The notes: a model not told the origin generated them from the letters alone. DNA of 64,000 bases from Streptomyces sp. DvalAA-43 (GCF_900091725.1 NZ_FMBW01000071.1:546970-610969), one strand, 5' to 3'; positions 34,279-43,262 are shown, numbered from the stretch's first letter. Program-made: numbers and translations.

Positions 34279-34318
34279 CAGGGCGGCGTACCGGCACACG
34301 TGCCGGTACGCCGCCCTG
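34279..34318 (+). terminator. tRNA-Ser(GCT) terminator, 18-bp perfect hairpin
   Basis: CAGGGCGGCGTACCGGCA (34279-34296), loop CACG, then its exact reverse complement (34301-34318). It also stands between the tRNA and the end of the convergent HAD gene. Confidence 0.9.
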
Positions 34319-34362
34319 TATCGGCACTCTTACGAGAGATCCGTACGGCTCGGCGCCCGCTC

Positions 34363-35166
34363 CTACGACTGAAGCAGCTGCTCCAGTACCACGGCGATGC
34401 CGTCGTCCTCGTTGGACGCGGTGATCTCCTGGGCCACGGCCTTCAGGTCCGCATGCGCGTTGGCCATCGCCACCCCCCGCTGTGCCCAGGCGAACATCGG
34501 GATGTCGTTCGGCATGTCGCCGAAGGCCAGGGTGTCCGCCGCCTTCACGCCCAGCCGGCGCGCGGCCAGCGAGAGCCCGGTCGCCTTGCTCAGCCCCAGC
34601 GGCAGGATCTCCACCACCCCGGGACCGGCCATGACCACGTCCACGAGGTTGCCGACGGCGGCGCGTGCGGCCGTCGCCAGTGCGTCGTCGTCCAGATCGG
34701 GATGCTGGATGTAGACCTTGTTCAGGGGCGCGGACCACAGCTCGGCCGGGTCCTCCACGAAGGTGGCCGGGAGCGGGCCTTCCTGCACCCGGTAGCCGGG
34801 GCCGACCATCACTTCGCCGTCGAGCCCGTCACGGCTGGCCGCCAGGGCCAGCGGACCGACCTCGGCCTCGACCTTGGACAGCGCGAGACCGGCGAGCTGC
34901 CGGTCCAGCGTCAGCGAGGTCAGGAGCCTGCGCTCGCCCGCGTGGTAGACCTGCGCGCCCTGGCCGCAGACGGCGAGCCCCTCGTAGCCCAGGTCGTCCA
35001 GGATGTGCCGGGTCCAGGGAACCGCGCGGCCGGTGACGATGATGTGCGCGGCACCGGCCGCGGCGGTCGCGGCCAGTGCCTCACGGGTGCGCTCGGAGAC
35101 CGTGTCGTCGTTGCGCAGCAACGTGCCGTCGAGGTCGGTCGCGACGAGCTTGTACGGGAAGGTCAC
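34363..35166 (-). CDS. HAD-IIB phosphatase (Cof type)
   Basis: 267 residues: nucleophile motif KLVATDLDGTLLRNDD at the start, VTGRAVPW, and FGDMPNDIPMFAW near the C-terminus. The GTG 35166 overlaps the serS stop by 4 nt (GTGA), so it is translationally coupled to serS. Paralogue of the gene at 21222. The specific substrate is unknown. Confidence 0.88.
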   Translation of the reverse strand: MTFPYKLVATDLDGTLLRNDDTVSERTREALAATAAAGAAHIIVTGRAVPWTRHILDDLGYEGLAVCGQGAQVYHAGERRLLTSLTLDRQLAGLALSKVEAEVGPLALAASRDGLDGEVMVGPGYRVQEGPLPATFVEDPAELWSAPLNKVYIQHPDLDDDALATAARAAVGNLVDVVMAGPGVVEILPLGLSKATGLSLAARRLGVKAADTLAFGDMPNDIPMFAWAQRGVAMANAHADLKAVAQEITASNEDDGIAVVLEQLLQS

Positions 35167-36452
35167 TTGGCGACCGGCTCCAGGACCTCGCGCCCGCCCA
35201 GATACGGCCGGAGCACCTCGGGCACCCGTACCGAACCGTCGGGCAGCTGGTGGTTCTCCAGGATCGCCACGATCGTGCGCGGTACGGCGCAGAGCGTGCC
35301 GTTCAGCGTGGAGAGCGGCTGGAGGACCTTCTTGCCGTCGCGGTTGTCCCGCATCCGGACGGACAGGCGGCGGGCCTGGAAGCCGTTGCAGTTCGACGCG
35401 GAGGTCAGCTCGCGGTACTTGCCCTGCGCCGGGATCCACGCCTCGCAGTCGAACTTCCGGGAGGCCGAGGCGCCGAGGTCGCCGGTGGCGACATCGATCA
35501 CCTGGAAGGGCAGCTCAAGAGCGGTGAGCCACTGCTTCTCCCAGTCCAGCAGCCTGCGGTGCTCCGCCTCGGCGTCCGCCGGGTCGACGTACGAGAACAT
35601 CTCGACCTTGTCGAACTGGTGGACCCGGAAGATGCCCCGGGTGTCCTTGCCGTACGTACCGGCCTCGCGGCGGTAGCAGGGGGAGAAGCCCGCGTAGCGC
35701 AGCGGCAGCTTCTCGGCGTCGATGATCTCGTCCATGTGGTACGCGGCGAGCGGGACCTCGGAGGTGCCGACCAGGTAGTAGTCGTCCTTCTCCAGGTGGT
35801 ACACGTTCTCCGCGGCCTGGCCGAGGAATCCGGTGCCCTCCATGGCGCGCGGGCGGACCAGCGCCGGGGTCAGCATCGGGATGAAGCCGGCCTCGGTGGC
35901 CTGCGCGATCGCCGCGTTGACCAGGGCCAGCTCCAGCAGCGCGCCGACACCCGTCAGGTAGTAGAAGCGCGAACCGGAGACCTTGGCGCCGCGCTCCATG
36001 TCGATGGCGCCGAGCATCTCGCCGAGCTCCAGGTGGTCCCTGGGCTCGAAGCCCTCGGCCCCGAAGTCACGGATCGTGCCGTGCGTCTCCAGGACGACGA
36101 AGTCCTCCTCGCCGCCGACCGGCACGTCCTCGTGGACGATGTTGCCGATCTGGAGCATCAGGCGCTTGGCCTCGGCGTCGGCCTCGTCCTGGGCCGCGTC
36201 GGCGGCCTTGACGTCGGTCTTCAGCTGCTCGGCCTTCTTGAGCAGCTCGGCGCGCTCGTCGGGCGAGGCCTTGGGGATGAGTTTGCCGAGCGCTTTCTGT
36301 TCGGAGCGCAGTTCGTCGAAGCGGACACCGGACGACCTGCGCCGCTCGTCGGCGGAGAGAAGGGCGTCAACGAGTTCGACGTCCTCTCCACGGGCGCGCT
36401 GGGAGGCGCGAACACGGTCGGGGTCCTCACGGAGCAGGCGAAGGTCAATCAC
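35163..36452 (-). CDS. serS: Seryl-tRNA synthetase
   Basis: 429 residues, class II synthetase that charges tRNA-Ser. The N-terminal coiled-coil arm (about 30-105) binds the long variable arm of the tRNA. Class II motif 2 appears as CYRREAGTYGKDTRGIFRVHQF, seen here in two parts around residue 270; motif 3 lies in GTLCAVPRTIVAILENHQ. The GTG at 36452 starts MIDLRLLREDP, the family N-terminus, but GGAGG sits only 1-2 nt before it, an unusually tight spacing. Upstream lies the DnaA-box cluster at 36669. Confidence 0.97.
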   Translation of the reverse strand: MIDLRLLREDPDRVRASQRARGEDVELVDALLSADERRRSSGVRFDELRSEQKALGKLIPKASPDERAELLKKAEQLKTDVKAADAAQDEADAEAKRLMLQIGNIVHEDVPVGGEEDFVVLETHGTIRDFGAEGFEPRDHLELGEMLGAIDMERGAKVSGSRFYYLTGVGALLELALVNAAIAQATEAGFIPMLTPALVRPRAMEGTGFLGQAAENVYHLEKDDYYLVGTSEVPLAAYHMDEIIDAEKLPLRYAGFSPCYRREAGTYGKDTRGIFRVHQFDKVEMFSYVDPADAEAEHRRLLDWEKQWLTALELPFQVIDVATGDLGASASRKFDCEAWIPAQGKYRELTSASNCNGFQARRLSVRMRDNRDGKKVLQPLSTLNGTLCAVPRTIVAILENHQLPDGSVRVPEVLRPYLGGREVLEPVAK

Positions 36453-37132
36453 CCCTCCAGGCTACCGGTGTGCACTTCCCCAGCTCGAACCGATATTGGC
36501 AAGCGCGTCGCTTTGCCCTAATTGCCTGAATTGGCAATGCTGGGGGAGATTATGCGACCGGCGTGGACCTGGATCCGTCAATAAAAAGAGCCTAATCCCC
36601 TAAATGGGGCAGAAGGCTTCACTCATCTTGACGTATACCCCTTGCCTGGAGGGGTAGTTGATCGTTGCTTGTCCACAGGCTCCCGGACTTCCGAAAGTTA
36701 TCCACAGGCTGTGTGGAAGATCTGTGGATGCCGGAGGAGTTCATTCCGGAAGCTGTGTGATGGCTCGCGGATTTTCCGTTCAAACCCACCTCAGACGCTC
36801 GTTCGGGTGGTATTTTCCCGCTCTGGAGAGTTGATCAATGGAATAGGGGCGGCTCGGGGCGACCTGAGCGCCCTGCCGACCTGTGGATGCATCTGGGCCG
36901 ACTGGAGCAATATGTCGACCATGTCGCCTGGGAGTGTCGACTTGTCCCCAGGTCGAGAGCCGCGCCTGTGGATAACTCTGTGGATACCGAAGATCGGTAG
37001 ATAGCACCGGTCCGCCGAGAGTGACATGCCGGGCCCCGGGAGCCGACTCGCTCCCGTTCCCGCGGGCCCGAGCCCCTGTCGGCACCGGGCCCCGGAACCC
37101 TGTCGGCCCCGGAGCCTCGGGTCCGGGCTCCG
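36453..37132. other. 680-bp non-coding region between serS and pheA
   Basis: Both flanking genes run leftward, so this is the serS promoter region plus the pheA 3' side. It is AT-richer than its surroundings and encodes no protein that I can support. Its main content is the DnaA-box cluster at 36669-36987. No T-box leader signature is visible upstream of serS. Confidence 0.7.
36669..36987. other. DnaA-box cluster B (up to eight boxes)
   Basis: Perfect boxes: TTGTCCACA 36669-36677, TTATCCACA 36698-36706, and minus-strand TTATCCACA 36967-36975. One-mismatch boxes on the minus strand: GCATCCACA at 36723-36731 and 36882-36890, GTATCCACA at 36979-36987, TCTTCCACA at 36712-36720. A weak TTGTCCCCA lies at 36942-36950. 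In S. coelicolor a high-affinity DnaA cluster called D78 is known in the oriC-flanking segment, where it holds down initiation; this site is a good candidate for its counterpart, though I cannot confirm the map position. Confidence 0.85.
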
Positions 37133-38068
37133 TCAGCCCCGGCCGTCCAGGTTCCTGGTCAGCCAGTCGGCGGCGTCCGTGAACTCCGCGTCCGACGTCC
37201 CCGCCCGCAGCGGAGGTACGTCCTCCGGGGCCACCCCCGCCCGCGGGTACGAGCCCAGGAACCGCACCTTCGGGCAGATCCGCTTCAGCCCCATCAGCGC
37301 CTCGCCGACCCGGCGGTCCGCGATGTGCCCCTCGGCGTCCACCGCGAAGCAGTAGTTCCCGATGCCGGCCCCCGTAGGCCGCGACTGGATCAGCATCAGG
37401 TTGACCCCGCGCACCGTGAACTCCTGGAGCAGTTCGAGCAGGGCGCCGGGGTGGTCCTCGCCCAGCCAGATGACCACCGATGTCTTGTCCGCGCCCGTCG
37501 GTGCCGCCGGACGGGCCGGCCGGCCCACCAGGACGAAGCGGGTCTGCGCGTTCGCCGCGTCATGGATCTCGGTCACCAGCGGTTCGAGACCGTAGGTAGC
37601 CGCCGCGAACTCACCCGCGAAGGCGGCGTCGTACCGGCCCTCCTGCACCAGCCGGGCACCGTCCGCGTTGGAGGCCGCCGACTCCCACACGGCGTCCGGG
37701 AGGTGGGCCGCCATCCACTTGCGCACCTGCGGCTGTGCGGCCGGGTGCGCGGTGACCGACTTGATGTCGGACAGCTTGGTGCCGGGCCGCACCAGGAGCG
37801 CGAAGGTGATGGAGAGCAGCACCTCGCGGTAGATCATCAGCGGTTCGCCGGTGGTCAGCTCGTCGAGCGTCGCGGTGATGCCGCCCTCGACGGAGTTCTC
37901 GATCGGCACCAGCGCCGCCGCGGCGGCCCCGCTGCGCACCGCGTCCAGAGCGGCCGGTACGGAGACCACCGGGACGAGTTCGCGGGTGGCGGCTTCCGGG
38001 AGCGTACGGAGGGCGACCTCGGTGAAGGTGCCTTCGGGGCCGAGATAGGCGTAGCGCGTGGCGGACAT
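37133..38068 (-). CDS. pheA: Prephenate dehydratase
   Basis: 311 residues, converting prephenate to phenylpyruvate in phenylalanine synthesis. The N-terminal catalytic domain (MSATRYAYLGPEGTFTEVAL, VPIENSVEGGI) is followed by a regulatory ACT domain (about 195-280) containing PGALLELLQEF and the ESRP-equivalent LIQSRPTG, which binds phenylalanine. It is a monofunctional enzyme without a chorismate mutase domain, as usual in actinomycetes. Confidence 0.96.
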   Translation of the reverse strand: MSATRYAYLGPEGTFTEVALRTLPEAATRELVPVVSVPAALDAVRSGAAAAALVPIENSVEGGITATLDELTTGEPLMIYREVLLSITFALLVRPGTKLSDIKSVTAHPAAQPQVRKWMAAHLPDAVWESAASNADGARLVQEGRYDAAFAGEFAAATYGLEPLVTEIHDAANAQTRFVLVGRPARPAAPTGADKTSVVIWLGEDHPGALLELLQEFTVRGVNLMLIQSRPTGAGIGNYCFAVDAEGHIADRRVGEALMGLKRICPKVRFLGSYPRAGVAPEDVPPLRAGTSDAEFTDAADWLTRNLDGRG

Positions 38069-38099
38069 ACCGTCACCCTAATGGGCGGGCCCCGGTGGC

Positions 38100-39449
38100 T
38101 CAGGACTCCAGTAGCCGCTGCCCCACGTACTCGCCGTCCGCCGCACCGCCCGGCACCGCGAACAGGCCGCTCGCCTCGTGCCGGATGAACGGCGACAGGG
38201 CGTCGCCCCGGTCCAGCTTCCGCTGCACCGGAACGAACCCGCGCAGCGGATCCGCCTGCCAGCAGATGAACAGCAGACCGGCGTCCGGAGCGCCGTCCGC
38301 CGAGATGCCGTCGTGGTACGAGAAGGGCCGCCGCAGCATGGCCGCGCCGCTGTTCCTCTCCGGTGAGGAGATCCGGGCGTGGGCGTTGTCCGGGATCAGC
38401 AGCTTGCCGTCGGGGCCCGCCCTGTCGAGGTCCAGCGCGGTGGTCTCGGTGCCGCCGCTCAGCGGAGCGCCGTCCTGCTTCCGGCGCCCTATGACCTGCT
38501 CCTGCCGTTCCACCGGGAGCTTCTCCCAGTCGTCGAGCAGCATTCTGATCCGGCGCACGACGGCGTACGAGCCGCCCGCGAGCCAGTCGTACGGTGCGTC
38601 GGTCGTGTCCGGGACGAAGACGCGGCGGTCGAAGTCGCTCTCGGACGGCTTCGGATTGTTGGTGCCGTCGATCTGGCCCATCAGATTGCGGGCGGTCATC
38701 GGCCGGGCCGTGGCGCCGGGAGCGCGGTTGAAGCCGTTCATCTGCCAGCGGACCCTGGCGGCCGGGGCCGCCTCCTTCTGCACGGCACGCAGCGCGTGGA
38801 AGGCGACGAGCGCGTCGTCCGCGCCGATCTGGACCCAGAGATCACCGTTGGAGCGCGCGGCGTCGATGTGGTCCGAGGAGAAGGGCGGCAGCGGGTCGAG
38901 CCCCGGGGGGCGGTGGTCGGTCAGGCCCGTGCGTTCGAAGAAGGTCCGGCCGAAGCCGAAGGTGACGGTCAGCGAGGACGGTCCGGCGTCCAGCGCGATC
39001 CCGGTGTCATGGTCCGGGCCGTCCGCCGTCCCGTTCCCGGCGGGCTCGCCGGTCATCAGGCGTCCGGCCGTGGCCGACCACCGGCGCATCAGGGCGATGG
39101 CCTCCTTCCGGCCGGCGCCGGGCGCCAGGTCGAAGGCGACGAGATGGCCGCGCGCCTGAAGCGGAGTGGTGATCCCCGGTTGATGTTTCCCGTGAAACAT
39201 CACTTCGGTGGAGCCGACCGTGGTCAGCGCGGCGGGCTCGTCGGGCCGGGTCGCGGCATAGCCGGCGGCACCGCCCGCCCCGCCCAGCACCAGCCCGGCC
39301 GCACCGGCCGCGCCCGCGCCGCCGATCAGCCGGCGCCGGGAGATGCCCTCGCCGGTACGGGCGCCGCCGTCCGCAGGGCCCGTACCGTTCCGGGTTTCCC
39401 CGCTGTCCCGGGTCGCCTCGTCCCGGGCCTTCCTGCTGTCTGTGCTCAC
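38100..39449 (-). CDS. dtpA: Tat-exported DyP-type peroxidase (DtpA/EfeB family)
   Basis: 449 residues. A twin-arginine signal (ISRRRLIGGAG, about 36-46, then a hydrophobic Ala/Gly stretch) exports a folded haem peroxidase. The catalytic motif GQIDGTNNP (Asp of GxxDG) and the proximal haem ligand in DNAHARISS are both present. In S. lividans DtpA acts with the neighbouring Sco and ECuC proteins in maturing the copper oxidase GlxA for hyphal development. GTG 39449 is 8 bp after the CopCD stop. A parS-like sequence lies inside the coding region. Confidence 0.92.
   Translation of the reverse strand: MSTDSRKARDEATRDSGETRNGTGPADGGARTGEGISRRRLIGGAGAAGAAGLVLGGAGGAAGYAATRPDEPAALTTVGSTEVMFHGKHQPGITTPLQARGHLVAFDLAPGAGRKEAIALMRRWSATAGRLMTGEPAGNGTADGPDHDTGIALDAGPSSLTVTFGFGRTFFERTGLTDHRPPGLDPLPPFSSDHIDAARSNGDLWVQIGADDALVAFHALRAVQKEAAPAARVRWQMNGFNRAPGATARPMTARNLMGQIDGTNNPKPSESDFDRRVFVPDTTDAPYDWLAGGSYAVVRRIRMLLDDWEKLPVERQEQVIGRRKQDGAPLSGGTETTALDLDRAGPDGKLLIPDNAHARISSPERNSGAAMLRRPFSYHDGISADGAPDAGLLFICWQADPLRGFVPVQRKLDRGDALSPFIRHEASGLFAVPGGAADGEYVGQRLLES
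39185..39198. other. Near-perfect parS site inside dtpA coding region
   Basis: GTTTCCCGTGAAAC differs from the parS palindrome GTTTCACGTGAAAC at one base (A6 to C). Streptomyces ParB binds sites with single changes more weakly. It lies about 23 kb from the perfect site at 15808. Confidence 0.6.
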
Positions 39450-39457
39450 GATCCTGC

Positions 39458-41425
39458 TCAGCCGATCTTCATGTTCTTGTCGATGGTCGTCTGATCGATG
39501 TCCGACGTACGGACGGTCACGGCTACCTTCCAGTCGCCCGCCATCGGGATCTGGACGCCATCGGCGGTCCAGTGGCCCTCGGTCAGCCGGGTGGGAACGA
39601 CGGGGAGCGGGCCGATGTCCTTGGACTCCAGCGTGAAGGCGACCTTCACCTCGGGGACGTCCATGGCCTCTCCGCCGGCGCCGTCGACCCAGAGGTGGAG
39701 CTCATTGGCGCCGGTACGGGCGGGAGTGATCTCCATCCGCACCGTTCCCTTGCCGTTGGCGCCGCCGGTGTCGAAGGGCAGCTTCAGGGAGACCGGACCC
39801 TGCGCCGCCGGGGCGGTCACCGCCGTCGCCGCGCGGGCCTCTTCCTCGGTACGCGCCGGTTCGGTCGAGGTCAGTGCGGTCGTCACCGCCAGCAGCACGA
39901 CGGCGACCCCCACTTCCGCCAGTACCGACCGGCGGAGCCCGGACCGGTCGGGGTCGGCGTCGCGGATCCGCTTCTTCTCGGCGGTGGCCACGGCGGCCTG
40001 CTGCCGGGCGAGTTGGGCGGCCCGCGCGGGGTCCTCGGCCGTGGCGCCCGATGTGTCCGGGTCCTCGGTCTCCTCGGCGGCCTCCGCCCGGGGCTTCTCA
40101 CCATCCCCGGTCCCGGACTCCGTCTCCGACTCCGCGCCGCCCCCGCCCGCGATCAGCCGGGCCGTCCAGCGTCGCGACAGCCAGGCGATCCCGATCAGGA
40201 CGGCGACGAGCCCCACCTTCACGAGCAGCAGCTGTCCGTATCCGGTGCCGGTGAGCGCGGACCAGGTGCCGACCTGGCGCCAGGACTGGTAGATCCCGGT
40301 CGCGGCGAGCACGACCACGCTGCCGAGCGCGATGCCGGAGAAGCGCCGTACGGACGCGGCGTCCAGGTCGGGGGTCCGGTAGAGCGCGACCAGCAGGGCC
40401 GTGAGACCGCCGAGCCACGCGGCGACGGCCAGCAGGTGGAGCACGTCGACCGGCATGGCGATGCCGGGCTGGATCCCGGTCGAGGCGTGCTCGGCGAGCG
40501 CCCACGTACCGGCGATCCCGGCGGCGATCACCGTGCCGCCGATGGCCAGGCCGAAGGTGAGGTCCCGCTTCTCGCGCTCGTCCTCGCGCCTGGGGTAGGT
40601 CCCGAAGAGCACGGCGATGAAGAGCGCGGAGGCCCCGAGCAGCAGCAGCCGGGAGACGAGCGCGGCGCCGGGCTTGGTGTCGAGCACGGCCTTCAGCCCG
40701 TCGAGGTCGAAGACGTCCGCGAGCTTCCCGGATCCGGTGTACGGACTGCGCAGGAGCAGCATGGCCAGGGTGGCGACGGTGAGGGTCATCCACCCGCGTA
40801 CCACCAGGCGCTGAAGGGGGCGGGCCCCCGCCCCGCGCTGCCAGCAGGCCAGGACGAAGGCGGAGCCGCCGGCCAGCAGGACGAAACCGGCGTACGCGGC
40901 GTAGCGCGCGATGCCGTAGAGGGTGCCGACGAGGCCGCCGCCGGCCTCCTCGGTCGGGAGCACCACGGCGGTCTTGGAGGGCGCTCCGACGGAGAAGGTG
41001 AAGGCTCCGGAGACGGGGTGGCTGTCCGCGGACACGGCCTGCCAGGCGACGGTGTACGTCCCGTCGGGCAGCCCGGTGTGCAGCGAGACGCCGTACTTCA
41101 CGGTGGAGCCGCTCTGCAGATCACGTGGTGCGGCGGCGGTGTCGGCGCGTTTGCCGTTCGGATCGAGGATCCGGATGGAGTCGTCGCCGAGGGCGACCTG
41201 CTCGGAGAAGGTGAGCGTGACCTCCTTGGGGGCGGTGGCGACCACCGCCCCGTCCTGCGGATCGCTCCCGGTCAGCGCGGCATGCGCGGACGCCGGGCCC
41301 GCGCCTCCCAGCAGCAGGCCGAACACCATGCCGACGAGAGCGGCGAGGAGCGCGGCCGCGGCGAGGGGACGGCGTGCCGCGGGAGTGGACGGGGCCGGTC
41401 CGAAGTGCGGGGCGGTGGCTGTCAT
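39458..41425 (-). CDS. CopC-CopD fusion copper transport protein
   Basis: 655 residues. A signal peptide precedes a CopC domain (about 45-145). Its mature N-terminus starts at the copper-ligand His of HAALTGSDPQDG, with a second His in ADSHPVSGAF. An eight-helix CopD membrane domain (about 165-440) follows, then a charged linker (445-500), one more helix, and a C-terminal extracytoplasmic beta domain resembling YtkA (from about 545). It imports or hands over copper at the membrane. It lies 14 bp downstream of the ECuC gene. Confidence 0.92.
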   Translation of the reverse strand: MTATAPHFGPAPSTPAARRPLAAAALLAALVGMVFGLLLGGAGPASAHAALTGSDPQDGAVVATAPKEVTLTFSEQVALGDDSIRILDPNGKRADTAAAPRDLQSGSTVKYGVSLHTGLPDGTYTVAWQAVSADSHPVSGAFTFSVGAPSKTAVVLPTEEAGGGLVGTLYGIARYAAYAGFVLLAGGSAFVLACWQRGAGARPLQRLVVRGWMTLTVATLAMLLLRSPYTGSGKLADVFDLDGLKAVLDTKPGAALVSRLLLLGASALFIAVLFGTYPRREDEREKRDLTFGLAIGGTVIAAGIAGTWALAEHASTGIQPGIAMPVDVLHLLAVAAWLGGLTALLVALYRTPDLDAASVRRFSGIALGSVVVLAATGIYQSWRQVGTWSALTGTGYGQLLLVKVGLVAVLIGIAWLSRRWTARLIAGGGGAESETESGTGDGEKPRAEAAEETEDPDTSGATAEDPARAAQLARQQAAVATAEKKRIRDADPDRSGLRRSVLAEVGVAVVLLAVTTALTSTEPARTEEEARAATAVTAPAAQGPVSLKLPFDTGGANGKGTVRMEITPARTGANELHLWVDGAGGEAMDVPEVKVAFTLESKDIGPLPVVPTRLTEGHWTADGVQIPMAGDWKVAVTVRTSDIDQTTIDKNMKIG

Positions 41426-41439
41426 GACGAGTCAGTCCC

Positions 41440-41889
41440 TCACTGCTTCTTCGGGTTGTGGGTGGTCTCCTTCACGGGAAGGTCGACCTTGATCGGGTCG
41501 GCCTTCTCGAAGTGCAGCTCCACGGACACCTTCTCGCCCTGCTTGGGCCGCTGCTTGAGTTTCATGAACATGATGTGGTTCCCGCCGCGCTCCAGATCCA
41601 GCTCGCCGCCCGCGGGTACGTCGAAGGACGTCACCATGCGCATCGTCTGGTTCTTCGTCTCGTGGATCGTGACGTCGTCGGAGAGCGGGCTGGTGACGGA
41701 GGTGAGCCGGTCGGAAGCGCCGCCGCTGTTCTTCACGACGAGGAATCCGGCCGCCATGTCGCTGACGGGCTGCGGCATGAACGCGCCGGTCACCGTCAGT
41801 TCGGGCTTGTCGTCCGAGGACGAGCAACCCGCCAGCGTCAGCCCCGTGGTGAGGGCTATGACGCCGGCGAGGGCGGTGCGGCGGTTCAC
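41440..41889 (-). CDS. PCu(A)C-type copper chaperone lipoprotein (ECuC)
   Basis: 149 residues with a lipobox (LTLAGCSSS, Cys22), so it is anchored outside the membrane. The copper site HX(10)M...HXM is visible as IHETKNQTMRM and NHIMFM. In S. lividans the homologous ECuC passes Cu(I) to Sco and supports GlxA maturation. The ATG 41889 overlaps the Sco gene stop by 4 nt (ATGA), so the two are coupled. Confidence 0.93.
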   Translation of the reverse strand: MNRRTALAGVIALTTGLTLAGCSSSDDKPELTVTGAFMPQPVSDMAAGFLVVKNSGGASDRLTSVTSPLSDDVTIHETKNQTMRMVTSFDVPAGGELDLERGGNHIMFMKLKQRPKQGEKVSVELHFEKADPIKVDLPVKETTHNPKKQ

Positions 41890-42539
41890 GGGGTCTCCCC
41901 CTTGATGATCTTGGGGAGGTCCTTGGTGTAGTCGTCGGGCGAGGTGTCCTCGCTGTAGACGAGGTAGCCCTGGTCGGTCTTCGGGGAGAACGCGATGACC
42001 TGGGACCCGTGCATCGAGACGACCGTGCCGTCCTTCTCCTTCTTCGGCGCGTCGATGCCGATGCCGATCTGGCGTGCGCCCGCCTGGATGGTCGGGAAGT
42101 CGCCGGTGAGGCCGGTGAAGGCGGGGTCCTGCTGCTTGAGCCAGCTGCCCAGCGAGGACGGGGTGTCCCGCTCGGGGTCGGTGGTCACGAAGATGACCTG
42201 GAGCTTCTCCTGGTCGGCCTTGGGCAGCGACTTCTTGGCGATGGCGATGTTGCTCATGATGAGCGGGCAGACGTCGGGGCAGTTGGTGTAGCCGAAGTAG
42301 ATCAGCGTCGGCTTGCCCTTGGTCCGCTCGCGCAGGTCGTACTTCTTGCCGTGGGTGTCGGTGAGCACCAGATTCGGCTTGGTGAACGGCTGGTCCAGGG
42401 CGGTCGCGGCCTTGGTCTTCGGCTGGACCGACACATCGGCGATGGGCTTCTTGGCGCTGTCCTCGCTGCTGCCGCAGGCGGACAGGGTGAGCGCGGCCGC
42501 GGCGACGAACGCCGCGGCCAGCACCGTTTTCTTGGACAT
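41886..42539 (-). CDS. sco: Sco/SenC-type copper metallochaperone lipoprotein
   Basis: 217 residues with a lipobox (TLSACGSS) and a thioredoxin-like fold. The copper-binding CXXXC is in YTNCPDVCPLIM and the third ligand His in VSMHGSQV. Sco proteins load copper into the CuA site of cytochrome c oxidase; in Streptomyces this one is needed for development at low copper. Coupled to ECuC by a 4-nt overlap and 45 bp downstream of the YcnI gene. Confidence 0.94.
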   Translation of the reverse strand: MSKKTVLAAAFVAAAALTLSACGSSEDSAKKPIADVSVQPKTKAATALDQPFTKPNLVLTDTHGKKYDLRERTKGKPTLIYFGYTNCPDVCPLIMSNIAIAKKSLPKADQEKLQVIFVTTDPERDTPSSLGSWLKQQDPAFTGLTGDFPTIQAGARQIGIGIDAPKKEKDGTVVSMHGSQVIAFSPKTDQGYLVYSEDTSPDDYTKDLPKIIKGETP

Positions 42540-42584
42540 GGAGCTCTGATTCCTGGTGGTCGGTGGGACGGGTGGAGCTGTGGA

Positions 42585-43262
42585 TCAGGCGGCGCGGCGG
42601 CGGCCGGCGAGGACACCGAAGGCGACCCCGGCCACGCCGATGACGATGCCGACGATGCCGAGGACCCGGGCCGTGGTGTCACTGGAGGACGCGGCCGAGC
42701 CGTGCTCGCCGGTGGCCGGCGCGGTCAGCGCGAGGACGGGCGCCGGGCTCTCGGGCTCGGCGGCACCTTCCTTCGGCTCCTCGATCCAGCGGACGACTTC
42801 CTTGTTGTCGTACGTCTGGATGGCCTTGAACACCAGCTGGTCGGCGTCCTCGGGGAGCTGGCCGATGGAGAGCGGGAACTGCTGGAAGCCACCGGGGCGG
42901 ATGCCACGCTCGTCCTTGTCGCCCGTGGCGGTCCAGGTGACCTTGGAGACGGCCTCGTTGATCTTCTGGCCGTGCATCTCCAGCGGCTTGGCCAGCTTGC
43001 TCTTGGTGACCGCGATGTCCCAGCCGGGGACGGCCTGCGGCATGACGGAGGCCAGCGGGTGGTCGGTCGGGAAGTTGACCTCGACCTTGGTCGTCGCTGC
43101 GTCGTCGCGCTCGTTGGGGACCTTGAAGTTGACGGTGGCGTAACCGCCCTTGGCGGCCTCGCCCTGCGGCTGCACGCTGACGTGCGCGGAGGCCGTACCG
43201 GCGAGGATCAGGACGGTGGACGCGGCGACGCCGCCGGCGAGGGCGATGCGGGAAACGTTCAT
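42585..43262 (-). CDS. YcnI-family (DUF1775) copper-binding membrane protein
   Basis: 225 residues: signal peptide, DUF1775 beta domain starting at the conserved histidine after cleavage (SAHVSVQPQGEAAKGGYATV), and a C-terminal membrane anchor followed by arginines. YcnI binds Cu(II) through its N-terminal His. ATG 43262 chosen, since the GTG 12 nt upstream overlaps the ribosome site. Heads the copper operon that continues through sco to dtpA. Confidence 0.9.
   Translation of the reverse strand: MNVSRIALAGGVAASTVLILAGTASAHVSVQPQGEAAKGGYATVNFKVPNERDDAATTKVEVNFPTDHPLASVMPQAVPGWDIAVTKSKLAKPLEMHGQKINEAVSKVTWTATGDKDERGIRPGGFQQFPLSIGQLPEDADQLVFKAIQTYDNKEVVRWIEEPKEGAAEPESPAPVLALTAPATGEHGSAASSSDTTARVLGIVGIVIGVAGVAFGVLAGRRRAA

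Noticed and set aside
25480..36987. Possibility that a DnaA-box cluster is oriC
   Set aside because: No dnaA, dnaN, recF or rpmH genes are near, and the box numbers are lower than in Streptomyces oriC (about 19 boxes).
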